Positions 23,283 to 36,000 of a DNA stretch of 64,000 nt are shown one piece after another. Under the pieces are notes generated by a model. The model worked only from the letters and a program-made list of their open reading frames with translations, was not told where the DNA came from and ran no database searches. The stretch's first letter is position 1. Every line of letters begins with the position of its first letter. Both the position numbers and the translations under genes were made by a program. This DNA is from Antedon mediterranea (lineage: Eukaryota > Echinodermata > Crinoidea > Comatulida > Antedonidae). The stretch is taken from the NCBI RefSeq assembly GCF_964355755.1, contig NC_092673.1, positions 16,313,001 through 16,377,000 of the forward strand. Reading direction: 5' to 3'.

Positions 23283-24920
23283 ATTCATTATCTTTAAGAT
23301 TGTTAAGTTTCTCACTGGTAGCCAACATGTCTGTTTCATATTGACCATCATCAAATCTGCAGAAAAATTTGTTTAAGGAGTCCACAAACTTCTTGTCACA
23401 TTCACCTACGTATTTTTTCGGTTTCTCTTTGTAGTCAGTGAGCATATACATTGCTTTCCAGGCCGAACGCGTGTCTTTATCCTTGAAATGTTTTTCCATT
23501 TTAGCTTTATATTTTTGTTTTGCTTTTAATATACTAGCATCAATCTCCTTCTGAATTCGCTTCGCTTCATCTTTCTTGCCGGCTGCATATTCTTTTTTCT
23601 TTTTAACTATGAGACATTTCGTTTCATGTAAAAACCATGGCTTGCAATTTGGGTACATTTTTGTCTTCCTTTTAGGTATAATGGTATCAGCACAATAGTT
23701 TATGTAAGAACAAACAGCATTCACTTCAACATCGATAGAATTTTCGGATTCTGAGAAAACACCCCAGTCCGTAGATTCAAAACAACCCTTTAGCATATCA
23801 ATTGCCTCAGTGCTCCAGATCTGCCTTTCTTTGACTACAGGCTTCTGTCTTTTTAAGATTGGCTTGTAGAGTGGTCTTAGAATCACGATGTCGTGGTCAG
23901 AGTTTCCCAATGGGGCACATGTTTTAGCATTATAAGCCTTGGGGATGTTTGAATAACACAGATCCAGAATTGCATTTCCTCGTGTTGGTTGCTGTACAAA
24001 TTGTTTAAACGTAGGAAGAACAGTGTTCAGGTTACATTGGTTAAAATCTCCCAGAATGATTTTTACAGCGTCTGGGGAATGCGATTCAATATTATTGACC
24101 TGCTCAGCAATGTGTTCACACGCGATAGTATAATTTGCACCTAGGTGAATATATACTATACAAATAAAAATTTGTGGAAATTCGCGCGGTAAGTAGAAAG
24201 GTCTGATCCCAACAGTAAGTACTTCATAGTCGGGTGTACAGGCTTTTGACCAAACCTTCCAGTTGTTACAAAATTGTTGGTTAATATAAAGACAGACTCC
24301 ACCACCTGTAGTTTTACCTGAATTTATGGTTCTATCACTTCTCAGGAGTGTGAAATTTTCAAGCTCAATGGCTGAGTCAGCTATTTCATCTTTGAGCCAT
24401 GTCTCCGTAAAACATAGTAATGAAGCTTCTCTATATTCATGGAGAAATCGTATATTAGCTCGCATTTCGTCCATTTTGTTCTGCAGTGATCTAACGTTAC
24501 CAAAAGTAATGACAGGTAGAGGGTGTTTAATTCCTCTTCTCCTTAGACGTTGACGGATACCACCTTTTTTGCCCCTTTTACGTTTACGTTTTGTTAGGCA
24601 AGTATTTAAATCCAAGCCCACAAGGTCAAGTGGCTTAGAGTAGTTCGGTTTACGGTACCATTTTAGTTCGTCTGCCGTGTAGGTGATTCGCATTGAGCGC
24701 ACCATCATCATAGACACGTACGTAGGCCTAGCAGGAAAATTGTTGATAACAGTGACAAATAAAACAATTAACGTCCACAAGTGCAACATTTCAAGTAACA
24801 ACTATACATAGAATGTAAAAGAACACAAATTCTACAAAAAAAGTAGAATACAACAGCAAATATAAATTCAAAATTTAACGACACGAATTTACCAAGCGGG
24901 TCGCCGCAGTGCAGCGCCAC
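21663..24920 (-). mobile_element. Near-full-length CR1/Rex1-type LINE
   Basis: The insertion interrupts the 31-bp minisatellite. Its 3' end (left side, minus strand) terminates in two copies of a short CTTGAAT repeat, as in CR1/Rex1/L2-group elements, which end in short tandem repeats rather than poly(A). The only ORF family is an endonuclease-reverse transcriptase protein. A short 5' untranslated region follows the ORF start up to about 24920. No clean target duplication can be called because the flanks are tandem repeats. Confidence 0.85.
21837..24801 (-). pseudogene. LINE endonuclease-reverse transcriptase, broken by one frameshift
   Basis: The main frame (24801 down to 22288, 837 codons) begins at ATG. 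The endonuclease shows GNVRSLQNKMDEM, CFTETWLKDE, GDFNQ and SDHDIV, the APE-type catalytic blocks. The reverse transcriptase shows FDFSSAFNTI, GAPQGCVISPILF and the YADD catalytic box. After QYKYYN the frame stops; the expected continuation resumes in another frame (about 22300 to 21837, ending RR). A small non-triplet deletion just after the QYKY codons near 22300 therefore disrupts it. An asparagine run encoded by an (AAT)n microsatellite near 23255-23285 lies between endonuclease and RT. The wording around motif B and WCEDMNLILNITKTKE resembles Rex1/CR1-group proteins. One recent lesion suggests a fairly young copy. Confidence 0.88.
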
Positions 24921-25250
24921 CATCCAACAGCAGCATACAGGTCATCTTCCTTCAGTAACACCAGCATACAGGTCATCTTCATTCAGTAACGCCAGCATAC
25001 AGGTCATCTTCATTCAGTAACGCCAGCATACAGGTCACCTTCATTCAGTAAGACCAGTATACAGGTCATCTTCATTCAGTAAGACCAGCATACAGATCAT
25101 CTTCATTCAGTAATACCAGCATACAGATCATCTTCATTCAGTAACACCAGCATACAGGTCATCTTCCTTCAGTAACACCAGCATACAGGTCATCTTCATT
25201 CAGTAACGCCAGCATACAGGTCATCTTCATTCAGTAACGCCAGCATACAG
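24921..25250. repeat. 31-bp minisatellite, third block
   Basis: About eleven units continue the array between the LINE and the next TIR element, with variants AAGACC, AATACC and AACGCC in the AACACC segment. Confidence 0.85.
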
Positions 25251-25813
25251 TACCCCTTTCACACCAAAACTCCGGAGTGTCTCCGGAGACACCCCGGGGT
25301 TTATGACCATTCAAAACGTCGAGAAACTCCGGAGATACCCCTTTCACACCAACCTAGCAACACCGGGGTTTATAAAATAAAATTGTAAATGTCGCTCTCT
25401 ATTTTGTTTGTTTACATAGCGACGATCATTAGAATCATTTTAATTAATAATATTTTAAATTTAATAATTACTTTCAAAAGTCTCAGAAGTAATATAATGT
25501 TTTATTTATACTACTTATTATTTTCTAGACCCGCTATATATTTTTTACAAATATTTATAGTGTTTTAAAATAAAACTAAATAAATAATTGATTGCGAGGA
25601 TAACCTTTTGACCCGAAACACTCCGGAGTTTGATGTTGGTACCTTTCACACCAAAACACTGGGGTGTCCCCGCAGTTCGCTCTCCGGAGAATGTTCAGCT
25701 GTTCAACCCCGCAGTTTTAAACTCCGGAGTTGCTTGATTTTACCTTTCACACCAAACAGCGGGGCGTCAACTCCGGGGTGTCTCCGGAGTTTTGCTTTTG
25801 GTGTGAAAGGGGT
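25251..25813. mobile_element. 563-bp TIR element with CCCCTTTCACACCAAAA ends
   Basis: The left end reads TACCCCTTTCACACCAAAAC and the right end is its reverse complement. The motifs CTTTCACACCAA and CTCCGGAG recur inside both halves as subterminal repeats (also at 25338 and 25750). It interrupts the minisatellite. The target duplication is only two to three bases and ambiguous. A 75-codon plus frame at 25608-25835 runs through the repeats and is not a gene. Confidence 0.75.
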
Positions 25814-26420
25814 AGAGGTCACCTTCATTCAGTAAGACCAGTATACAGGTCATCTTCATTCAGTAATGCCAGCATACAGGTCATCTTCATTCAGTAAGAC
25901 CAGCATACAGGTCATCTTCATTCAGTAAGACCAGCATACAGGTCATCTTCATTCAGTAAGACCAGCATACAGATCATCTTCATTCAGTAACACCAGCATA
26001 CACGTTATCTTTATTCTGTAACACCAGCATACAGGTCATCTTCATGCAGTAACACCAGTATACATGTCATCTTAATGCAGTAACACCAGCGTAGGTCATC
26101 TTCATACAGTAACACCGGCATACATGTCATCTTCATTCAGTAACACCAGCATACAGGTCATCTTCATTCAGTAACACCAGCTTACAGGTCATCTTCATAC
26201 AGTAACACCGGCATACAGGTCATCTTCATGCAGTACCACCGGCATACAGGTCATCTTTATTCAGTAAAACCAGCATACAGATCATCTTCATTCAGTAACG
26301 CCAGCATACAGGTCATCTTCATTCAGTAACGCCAGCATACAGGTCATCTTCATTCAGTAACACCAGCATACAGGAGTCATCTTCATGCAGTAACACCAGC
26401 ATACAGGTCATCTTTCATTC
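25814..26420. repeat. 31-bp minisatellite, right block
   Basis: About nineteen units of the same 31-bp repeat, more diverged toward the right edge, ending about 140 bp before the proposed first coding exon of the ankyrin-ZU5 gene. Confidence 0.85.
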
Positions 26421-26557
26421 ATTTAATGCAAAGGTTTGTCTGTCTGATGGAATTATGTTTTACATTTCATATTTTCAGAAGAGAATGTGTAGGCTTACTT
26501 TTACACTAGAAGCTATCGGCATTAATAATTGTTAAATGAAGACACTGTATTTTTGCA

Positions 26558-27059
26558 ATGGAAAGGTAGGTTTTTAACAATTATTTCAAACAAAAATAAC
26601 CAGCTCCAATATGTGTTGATATTATTGAAATATGTAACTATTAAAAACAAATTAAAATGTTTAAATAGTTATATTGACATACATATACAGTATATACATA
26701 ACATTCTTTATAATCATAATTTATAGTTCAAACAAAAAGAAAACACTTTGATTTTAAGATATTCTTTTGAGAAAAATACTTCAAACTTTCAAACAAAGAT
26801 TATAAAATCCAAAATTATTTCTTTCTTTCTTTAAAAATTATGAAATCATAAATATTACAATTAAAGGGCTTATTCTCATTAAATATAATAATAATAATAT
26901 TTCCATCAATCATCATTCTCATTAAATACGCGGGTAAAAATGGATTTTTTCTTACATTTTGACAGGAAAGATTTGGTAGAAGCTTTGTCATGGCATGATT
27001 TGAAAACAATTAAACAAATCTGTAAGACGCAACCAGGTCTTCTGAAATCTATCGATGAG
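26558..27059 (+). CDS. First coding exons: start and N-terminal ankyrin helix
   Basis: Segment 26558-26565 (ATGGAAAG before GTAGGT) is joined in phase 2 to 26966-27059 (acceptor TTTTGACAG, donor GTATAA). The product MER-KDLVEALSWHDLKTI and QPGLLKSIDE looks like the helical part of an ankyrin repeat that continues directly into DGxTPLH of the next exons. An acceptor-like ATTTTCAG at about 26471-26478 suggests that the ATG exon begins with 5' untranslated sequence and that a further upstream exon exists, which I did not find. The second exon is well supported; the start exon is tentative. Confidence 0.55.
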
Positions 27060-30000
27060 GTATAAAAACAGATATATTTTTATAAGATTATCAAAGAAGA
27101 AATTCTTTTCATTAAAGTTTAAAATTATAGAGGATGTAATTTTCTTTAATAGTTTAAAGCTTATAATGAATTACAATTCTTTTGCATTATCACACTGATG
27201 ATGGAGGTATAACCTGCATGTACTGATTAACCACATTAGGCTAAAAATAATAATATAAATACACACTGATGATGGAGGTATAACCTGCATGCACTGATTA
27301 ACAACATTAGGCTAAAAATAATAATATAAATACACACTGATGATGGAGGTATAACCTGCATGTACTGATTAACCACATTAGGCTAAAAATAATAATATAA
27401 ATACACACTGATGATGGGGGTATACCTGCATGTACTGATTAACAACATTAGGCTAAAAATAATAATATAAATACACACTGATGATGGAGGTATAACCTGC
27501 ATGCACTGATTAACCACATTAGGCTAAAAATAATAATATAAATACACAGATGATGGAGGTATAACCTGCATGTACTGATTAACAACATTAGGCTAAAAAT
27601 AATAATATAAATACACACTGATGATGGAGGTATAACCTGCATGCACTGATTAACCACATTAGGCTAAAAATAATAATATAAATACACACTGATGATGGAG
27701 GTATAACCTGCATGCACTGATTAACCACATTAGGCTAAAAATAATAATATAAATACACACTGATGATGGAGGTATAACCTGCATGTACTGATTAACAACA
27801 TTAGGCTGAAAATAATAATATAAATACACACTGATGATGGAGGTATAACCTGCATGCACTGATTAACCACATTAGGCTATAAATAATAATTACACTGATG
27901 ATGGAGGTATAACCTGCATGTACTGATTAACAACATTAGGCTAAAAATAATAATATAAATACACACTGATGATGGAGGTATAACCTGCATGCACTGATTA
28001 ACAACATTAGGCTATAAATAATAATATAAATACACACTGATGATGGAGGTATAACCTGCATGTACTGATTAACCACATTAGGCTATAAATAATAATATAA
28101 ATACACACTGATGATGGGGGTATAACCTGCATGTACTGATTAACAACATTAGGCTAAAAATAATAATATAAATACACAGATGATGGAGGTATAACCTGCA
28201 TGTACTGATTAACAACATTAGGCTAAAAATAATAATATAAATACAAACTGATGATGGAGGTATAACCTGCATGCACTGATTAACCACATTAGGCTAAAAA
28301 TAATAATATAAATACACACTGATGATGGAGGTATAACCTGCATGTACTGATTAACCACATTAGGCTAAAAATAATAATATAAATACACACTGATGATGGG
28401 GGTATAACCTGCATGCACTGATTAACAACATTAGGCTAAAAATAATAATATAAATACACACTGATGATGGGGGTATAACCTGCATGTACTGACTAACCAC
28501 ATTAGGCTAAAAATAATAATATAAATACACACTGATGATGGAGGTATAACCTGCATGCACTGATTAACAACATTAGGCTAAAAATAATAATATAATAAAT
28601 CAAAGTTTAGCAGGATCTAAATGAAACATAACAAGACATGATTTTTTTTGGAAAAATGTTACAATGAGAGAAAAAAGTAAGCACTTTATTAAAACAAACC
28701 AAATAAAAATAACTAAATAGTTTATATGATTTATAACTGATTTAAAGTGTACGGTACCTAGCTGTCAAATACCATAAATCTTTAATCTACTTGTAATTAT
28801 TTTGTATCAAGTGACAATGGTCTAATTAATTGTAAATATGAAATAAAATGGGACAACTAGATTGACCAATATAAAAGAACAAATAAAAAAATGGTTGTTA
28901 AAAAATGAATAGATTCTGATTTTAATAAAAAATAATTATTAATTAATAACCTGCTCCCTCCCTTACCTTACAAAAAATTCTTCTGTCAGTCTATCCAGCT
29001 AATTATAAACATGGCCTTAAAGATATTTTTTTCCAACCTATTCTAGAAGTTGCATTTAATGTACTGACATTTCCCATTAACTAAATTTAAATATAAATTC
29101 ATTTAACTGCTTATTGGCCTCATATTTTTAATATCTCAACATTTGTTTGTACAATTTTATAAAATATGTATTTTATTAATGTTCAAATTTTGTGATTGAT
29201 TTTGTACAGCAAGTAGATTTTAATGATTACTTACATTAAGTAATAGCCTAACAATCACTACATCTGATCCATGGTAATATATTATATTTTGTTTTCATTT
29301 ATCAATAATGATAATTAGGATTTTATCACATTATTTAGCAGTAATTGTTGTTGTTTGTATTGACAAAAAAAACAAATTTCACATAATGTCTGTTGTCAGT
29401 TTATAAACTTCATGATTATCATTCCTTTCCAGGATGGTGACACTCCATTACATTCATATCTGTGGAGTGAATATCCATGTTAAGATATTCTAGTTTGTTC
29501 TCATTTATCAATAGTTAACAATTAGGATTATTTACCACATTATTTAGCAGCAAAAAACAATTTCACATGTTTGTTGTCATTATTTATAAACTCCATTATG
29601 ATTCCTTTCCAGGATTGTGACACTCCATTACATTCATATCTGAGGAAAGGATATACACCTACCTTAGCAATAGTGACGTGTCTCATTCAGCATGGGGCAC
29701 CAGTAGCATTGCAAAATGAGGTAAATGTACAAGGATTTGCTAGTCTAATAGGCTAACATTATATAGATCTGCTGAAGTAAACCATTTAATGAGAGAAAAA
29801 AGTAAGCACATTAACAAAAATCAAATTTGATTAAAACAAACCAAATAAAAATAGTTATATATGATTTATGATCTGATTTAAAGTGTACAGTTACCTATCA
29901 TATAACATAAATCTTTAATTTTCTTAATGAACAAAAAAAATTTTTTTTTTTATATATATTCAGTTAATATTAATTAACAATTATTGACAATGGTCTAATT

Positions 30001-33000
30001 AATTGTAAATATGAAATAAAATGTGACAACTACTAAACAACTAAAAATGTTTATGTTAAAAAAATTTATATAAAATCTGATTTTAATAAAAAATAATTAT
30101 TAATTAATAACCTGCTCCCTCCCTTACCTTACAAAAAATGCTTCTGTCATTCTATCCAGCTAATTATAAACATAGCCTTAAACTACATCTGGAGATCCTT
30201 TTCCAACCTAGGATCTTTTTGTGCAAATAATTTGCCACAAAAGGAAGAGAAATGTAAATAACGTTTAGCCTTTAGTTAGTGGTTTCCAAAATTTAAAATG
30301 TTTGAGCAATGCAATTTTAAAAAGAAAGCTAATATGAAATTATTCTTTTCAAACTGAATGCTTTAAGAACAGTTCCGTCTCTTATCTTATGCCTTTTTTG
30401 GGAAAAAATGACATTATTAAAGTTGCTATTTAAAATTTGATACTAGTAGTGCCAACAGATGGTTCTTAAATACATGACCTTTGGTAAATAACTGAAAATT
30501 GTTTAAGTACAAAGCAAATAAATACAGATATGTTGGAATTTATGTAGTCAAATATAATTGTCATCCTGAGAATTACCTTAATTTTGTTTATTGCATGGTA
30601 TTGTTCACCAAATTCCTGTCTTGGTACATTTGATGATGGGATGGTATCAGGCTTCATGATATATGATATTATTTTCATTGAGGCAAATGGTTTAAACTAA
30701 ATTTGTTATCGTTAATAACTTAACTTAATTATGATATTGGTTTCATTGGGTGTTAAAAATCAGTACTGAAAGTATGTACCAACTTTCTCTACCATTGAGT
30801 ATAAATTCTAGAAGTTGCACTTAATTTACTGAAATTTCCCATTGCCTAAATTTATATATAAATTAATTTAACTGCTTATCGTATTGTTAACATCTAAACA
30901 TTTGTTTGTACAATTTTATGAAATATGTATTTTATTAATGTTAAAATTTTGTGATTGATATTGTACAGTAAGTAGATTTTAATGATTACTTACATTAAGT
31001 AATAGGCTAACAATTACTAGATCTGATCCATGGTAATATATTATATTTTGTTTTCATTTATTAATAATGATAATTAGGATTTTATCACATTATTTAGCAG
31101 TAATTGTTGTTGTTTGTATTGACAAAAAAAACAAATTTCACATAGTCTGTTGTCAGTTTATAAACTTCATGATTATCATTCCTTTCCAGGATGGTGAAAC
31201 TCCATTACATTCATATCTGTGGAGTGAATATACTGTACCTACCTTAGAAATAGTGACGTGTCTCATTCAGCATGGGGCACCAGTAGCATTGCAAAATAAG
31301 GTAAATGTACAGGAATTTGTTAGTGTAATAAGCTAACATTATAGATCTGCTGAAGTAAACCATTTAATGAGAGAAAAAAGTAAGCATATTAACAAATATC
31401 AAATTTTATTAAAACAAACCAAATAAAAATAATAACTAAATAGTTTATATGATTTATGATAACTGATTTAAAGTGTACAGTTACATATAAATCTTTATTT
31501 TTCTTAATGAACAAAAAAATCTATTTTTTTTTTTATATATTCAGTTATTAATTAACATTTATTGACAATGGTCTAATTAATTGTAAATATGAAATAAAAT
31601 GCGACAACTACACTGACTAATAATAAAATAGCAAATAAAAAATGTTTATGATGTTAAGAAAATTAATAGAATCTGATTTTATTAATTGATTAAGGAAAAT
31701 GGTTTAACCTAAATTTTTTTTAAGCGTTAATATCTAATATCTAAATTAGCTTAATTATGATATTGGTTTCATTGGGTGTTAAAAATCAGTACTGAAAGTA
31801 TTTACCAACTTTCTCTACCATTGAGTATAAATTCTAGAAGTTGCACTTAATTTACTGAAATTTCTCATTACCTAAATTTATATGTAAATTCATTTAACTG
31901 CTTATTGGCCTCATATTGTTAACATCTAAACATTTGTTTGTACAATTTTATGAAATATGTATTTTATTAATGTTTACATTTTGTGATTGATATTGTACAG
32001 TAAGTAGATTTTAATGATTACTTACATTAAAGTAATAGGCTAACAATCACTAGATCTGATCCATGGTAATATATTATATTTTGTTTTCATTTATCAATAA
32101 TGATAATTAGGATTTTATCACATTATTTAGCAGTAATTGTTGTTGTTTGTATTAACAAAAAACCCCAATTTCACATAATATCTGTTGTCAGTATTTATAA
32201 ACTTCATGATTATCATTCCTTTCCAGGATGGTGAAACTCTATTACATTCATATCTGGGGAGTAGTATACATGTACCTACCTTAGAAATAGTGACGTGTCT
32301 CATTCAGCATGGGACACCAGTAGCATTGCAAAATAAGGTAAATGTACAGGGATTTGCTAATGTAATAAGCTAACATTATATAGATCTGCTGAAGTAAACC
32401 ATTTAATGAGAGAAAAAAGTAAGCACATTAACAAAAATCAAATTTTATTAAAACAAACCAAATAAAAATAATAACTAAATAGTTTATATGATTTATGATA
32501 ACTGATTTAAAGTGTACAGTTACATATAAATCTTTATTTTTCTTAATGAACAAAAAAATCTATTTTTTTTTTATATATTCAGTTATTAATTAACATTTAT
32601 TGACAATGGTCTAATTAATTGTAAATATGAAATAAAATGCGACAACTACACTGACTAATAATAAAATAGCAAATAAAAAATGTTTATGATGTTAAGAAAA
32701 TTAATAGAATCTGATTTTATTAATTGATTAAGGAAAATGGTTTAACCTAAATTTTTTTTAAGCGTTAATATCTAATATCTTAATAGCTCAATTATGATAT
32801 TGGTTTCATTGGGTGTTAAAAATCAGTACTGAAAGTATTTACCAATTTCTCTACCATTGAGTAAAAATTCTAGAAGCTGCACTTTATTTACTGAAATTTC
32901 CCTTTACCTAAATTTATATGTAAATTCATTAAACTGCTTATTGGCCTCATATTGTTAACATCTAAACATTTGTTTGTACAATTTTATGAAATATGTATTT

Positions 33001-36000
33001 TATTAATGTTCAAATTTTGTGATTGATATTGTACAGTAAGTAGATTTTAATGATTACTTACATTAAGTAATAGGCTAACAATTACTAGATCTGATCCATG
33101 GTAATATATTATATTTTGTTTTCATTTATCGATAATGATAATTAGGATTTTATCACATTATTTAGCAGTAATTGTTGTTGTTTGTATTAACAAAAAAAAA
33201 ACAATTTCACATAATGTCTGTTGTCAGTATTTATAAACTTCATTATGATTCCTTTCCAGGATGGTGAAACTCTATTACATTCATATCTGAGTGGATATAC
33301 TGTACCTACCTTAGAAATAGTGACTTGTCTCATTCAGCATGGGGCACCAGTAGCATTGCAAAATAAGGTAAATGTACAGGAATTTGTTAGTGTAATAAGC
33401 TAACATTATAGATCTGCTGAAGTAAACCATTTAATGAGAGAAAAAAGTAAGCATTTAACAAAAATCAAATTTGATTAAAACAAACCAAATAAAAAAATAA
33501 CTAAATAGTTATATATGATTTATGATAACTGAATAAAAGTGTACAGTTACCTATTATATAACATAAATCTTTAATTTTCTTAATGAACAAAAAAATCTAT
33601 TTTTTGTATATATTAATTAATTGTATATTAAGTACAAAGCAAATAAATACAGATATGTTGGAATTTATGTAGTCAAATATAATTGTCACCCAGAGAATTA
33701 CCTTAATTTTGTTTATTTCATGGTATTGTTCACCAAATTCCTGTCTTGGTACATTTGATGATGGGATGGTATCAGACTTTATGATATGATTTTCATTGAG
33801 GCAAATGGTTTAAACTAAATTTGTTATCGTTAATATCTAACTTAGCTTAATTATGATATTGGTTTCATTGGGTGTTAAAAATCAGTACTGAAAGTATGTA
33901 CCAACTTTCTCTACCATTGAGTATAAATTCTAGAAGTTGCACTTAATTTACTGAAATTTCCCATTACCTAAATTTATATGTAAATTCATTAAACTGCTTA
34001 TTGGCCTCATATTGTTAACATCTAAACATTTGTTTGTACAATTTTATGAAATATGTATTTTATTAATGTTTACATTTTGTGATTGATATTGTACAGTAAG
34101 TAGATTTTAATGATTACTTACATTAAAGTAATAGGCTAACAATCACTAGATCTGATCCATGGTAATATATTATATTTTGTTTTCATTTATCAATAATGAT
34201 AATTAGGATTTTATCACATTATTTAGCAGTAATTGTTGTTGTTTATATTAACAAAAAAAAAACAATTTCACATAATGTCTGTTGTCAGTATTTATAAACT
34301 TCATTATGATTCCTTTCCAGTATGGTGACACTCCATTACATTCATATCTGAGGAGTAGATATACACCTACCTTAGAAATAGTGACTTGTCTCATTCAGCA
34401 TGGGGCACCAGTAGCATTGCAAAATGAGGTAATGTACAGGGATTTGCTAGTGTAATAAGCTAACATTATATACATCTGATGTGGTAAACCATTCTATTTT
34501 GTTCTGGTTTACCACATTATTTAGCAGTAATTTTTACTGTATTGTCTCATATTATGGTATATCTGCAGCATTGCAAAATAGGGTAATGTAGGCTTACAAA
34601 GAATTGTCAGGACAATTTCACATTTTATTGTTATCAGTATTTATAAACTTCAACTTCAGTATCAATTAGCCTCCATATTAATCAATAATATTACTACCTC
34701 AAAGAGTAGTATTATTTAATCAGACTTACAGATATAGAATTCTCAAGTGTTTGATTTTTTTCACATTTTTCTCTTTTTACACATAGCACATTCTAACAAG
34801 TTTGTTTTGATTTAGATATTCATTTATAAGTCAACTATTATTGTAATGTGTTGTTGTTTTAATATTTCATTTGTATCTGGATAGTATCCAAATATTATTT
34901 TCTTTGAAAGTTTATAGTAAAACTATTTGTTGTTTTATATTATGGCTCAAACATTTCAACACATCTACCTACTGTTCCAAAGTAAACTTTTATTCAATTT
35001 GATGCGATGTGATGCGTAATTAAAGTGTGTTATATTGTATATCAATAATTTCTCAAAAACTACTAATAACTAAACCCATTTTTTTAATAGGATGGAAATA
35101 CACTTGTCTCTCTTTTAGAAAGTAACAGGTGGATAGAGGAGCAAAGTAAAACTGAAATTTTAAACTTCTTAGAAGGTAAGTGAAGTTTTAATTATTGAAA
35201 TTTTAGGATCAACTAGTTTCATTGCAAACGATAAAGATTTGATAGGAGGCTTTACTTTAAACTAGTTACAATAATCGAACGGGGGATATGCATTGTTAAG
35301 GAATATTTGAACTTTATTAATTGCACATAAATGTAAAATGTAGATTTTTTTTTTTAAATGTAATCTATTTTATATATAATGCTATGTACAATTGGTATTC
35401 GCATTCAAGGCAAACAATTTACGATAGGAGGAGATAAATATTGAATATAAAAATCTAATTTTCTTGTTAAATCCCAGTTTTTGTTTCCACAATGGATGAA
35501 TTTCCTTCACACATTTTAAATAATAATTCGTCTTCTTCGAGGAGCTGAATCATCGGATTTTCAGCGCGCCGTGCGTACCAGGTTACTACCGTAAATGATG
35601 GCGCTTAATTAAAAGTTCTTAGTAGATATAGCTCTATTATCTATTAGCCTTAAAAGTTATCCCCTTAATAGATATAGCTCTATTACCTATTAAGCACCTA
35701 CTAATAAGTAGATTTTAGGTAGATTTTAGATAGTTCCTAATAGGTTTTACCTCATTAGCATAATTCAAAACCCCCACTAATAGTGTTAGATAGATTTTTC
35801 ACTATTTTCAATCTGTGAGTAACACAGTTGTATGCATCTATCTATTGTCTACTTACAATAGCTATACCAAGGGCTACCAGCAACCTATTAATAGACATAA
35901 ACAAACTGATAATAGCCAGTAACTGTTAATAAACTATATATTTTATACAATAGATAGATATGGACTACCAGATAGCTATTAGAAATCTATGAGTATCATA

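Larger units (their letters stand above)
28596..34500 (+). repeat. Tandem array of ankyrin-exon cassettes (~1.03-1.6 kb each)
   Basis: Five intact ankyrin exons plus one truncated exon lie in cassettes that share not only the exon but nearly all intron sequence, for example CATTATTTAGCAGTAATTG before each exon and AACATTATAGATCTGCTGAA after it. Exon starts are spaced 1577, 1037, 1033 and 1061 bp. Some cassettes have an extra segment (30505-30660 and 33630-33780, with TACAGATATGTTGGAATTTA). Unequal crossing over or gene conversion is the likely cause. Confidence 0.9.

Noticed and set aside
27448-28287. Three repetitive minus-strand ORFs (about 66-69 codons)
   Set aside because: They are products of the 71-bp minisatellite, with a 71-residue period.
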